The notes beneath the pieces were generated by a model. The model was not told the origin of the DNA, did not search any database, and saw nothing but the letters and a program-made list of their open reading frames with translations. The position numbers and the translations under genes were made by a program. Shown here piece by piece: positions 63,788 through 64,000 of a stretch of 64,000 nt of DNA (the stretch's first letter is position 1; every line of letters starts with the position of its first letter). The stretch comes from Marinobacter salarius. Lineage in GTDB: Bacteria; Pseudomonadota; Gammaproteobacteria; Pseudomonadales; Oleiphilaceae. The stretch spans positions 4,340,001 to 4,404,000 of the forward strand of contig CP007152.1 in assembly GCA_000831005.1 (NCBI GenBank), given 5' to 3'.

Positions 63788-64000
<213 letters not shown>

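Overview
The window looks like chromosomal DNA of a marine gammaproteobacterium of the Marinobacter type. This is inferred from the order tuf remnant - tRNA-Trp - secE - nusG - rplKAJL - rpoBC, the nudF-yqiB-cpdA cluster, a TPP-riboswitch-controlled thiC, a lipid A/LPS core cluster with waaA, and a catechol meta-cleavage operon. No plasmid origin, prophage or CRISPR array was seen.

Layout. (1) 1-9.2 kb is an accessory region: a TerB_N/TerB_C membrane protein followed by a DUF2791 P-loop ATPase cut by the window edge (a predicted Ter-linked or defence module), a potassium channel, then small unknown genes that become more decayed to the right (HNH nuclease pseudogene and other frameshifted ORFs). 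(2) 9.3-16.2 kb has a complete IS1595-family insertion sequence with 25-bp terminal repeats and an 8-bp target duplication, a broken chemoreceptor, a broken EAL/GGDEF protein, and two partial IS66-family copies meeting head to head. (3) 16.3-23.4 kb has a LysR remnant, a ketopantoate-reductase pseudogene and the lower meta-cleavage operon dmpC'DEFGHI on the minus strand; dmpC is cut and joined to a truncated polysaccharide gene. (4) 23.4-35.3 kb is lipopolysaccharide and envelope: O-antigen ligase joined to a family 2 glycosyltransferase, two LpxL-type acyltransferases, a YrbL-like kinase, family 4 glycosyltransferases, an ELM1-like protein, waaA and tolC. (5) 35.4-39.9 kb is conserved core: TPP riboswitch-thiC, nudF, yqiB, cpdA. 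(6) 40-46 kb is a dense row of small, mostly minus-strand genes and fragments (vgrG start, three GNAT genes or fragments, collapsed higBA, DCC/DoxX pair, RelE/Xre remnant, nitroreductase remnant, panB) ending with three overlapping unknown genes (Cas2/SinR-like fold, two-helix membrane protein, 224-aa protein) and a palindrome. It resembles an old gene-cassette array or recombination sink. (7) 46-55.8 kb holds a PCuAC copper chaperone, PhoD-type phosphatase, GT90 transferase, SixA-like phosphatase, YaiI, an exporter and a Fur-box-preceded siderophore uptake operon whose permease gene fuses in frame to the last part of EF-Tu. (8) 55.9-64 kb is the tRNA-Trp, secE-nusG and rplKAJL-rpoBC translation/transcription cluster.

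A second theme is sequence quality or decay. About twenty genes carry a single-base frameshift, nearly always one missing base, including ribosomal protein L7/L12. Because rplL is hardly dispensable, many of these are probably sequencing deletions. The nonsense codons (17.1 kb, 18.0 kb, 14.1 kb), the truncated genes and the gene-gene junctions are harder to explain that way.
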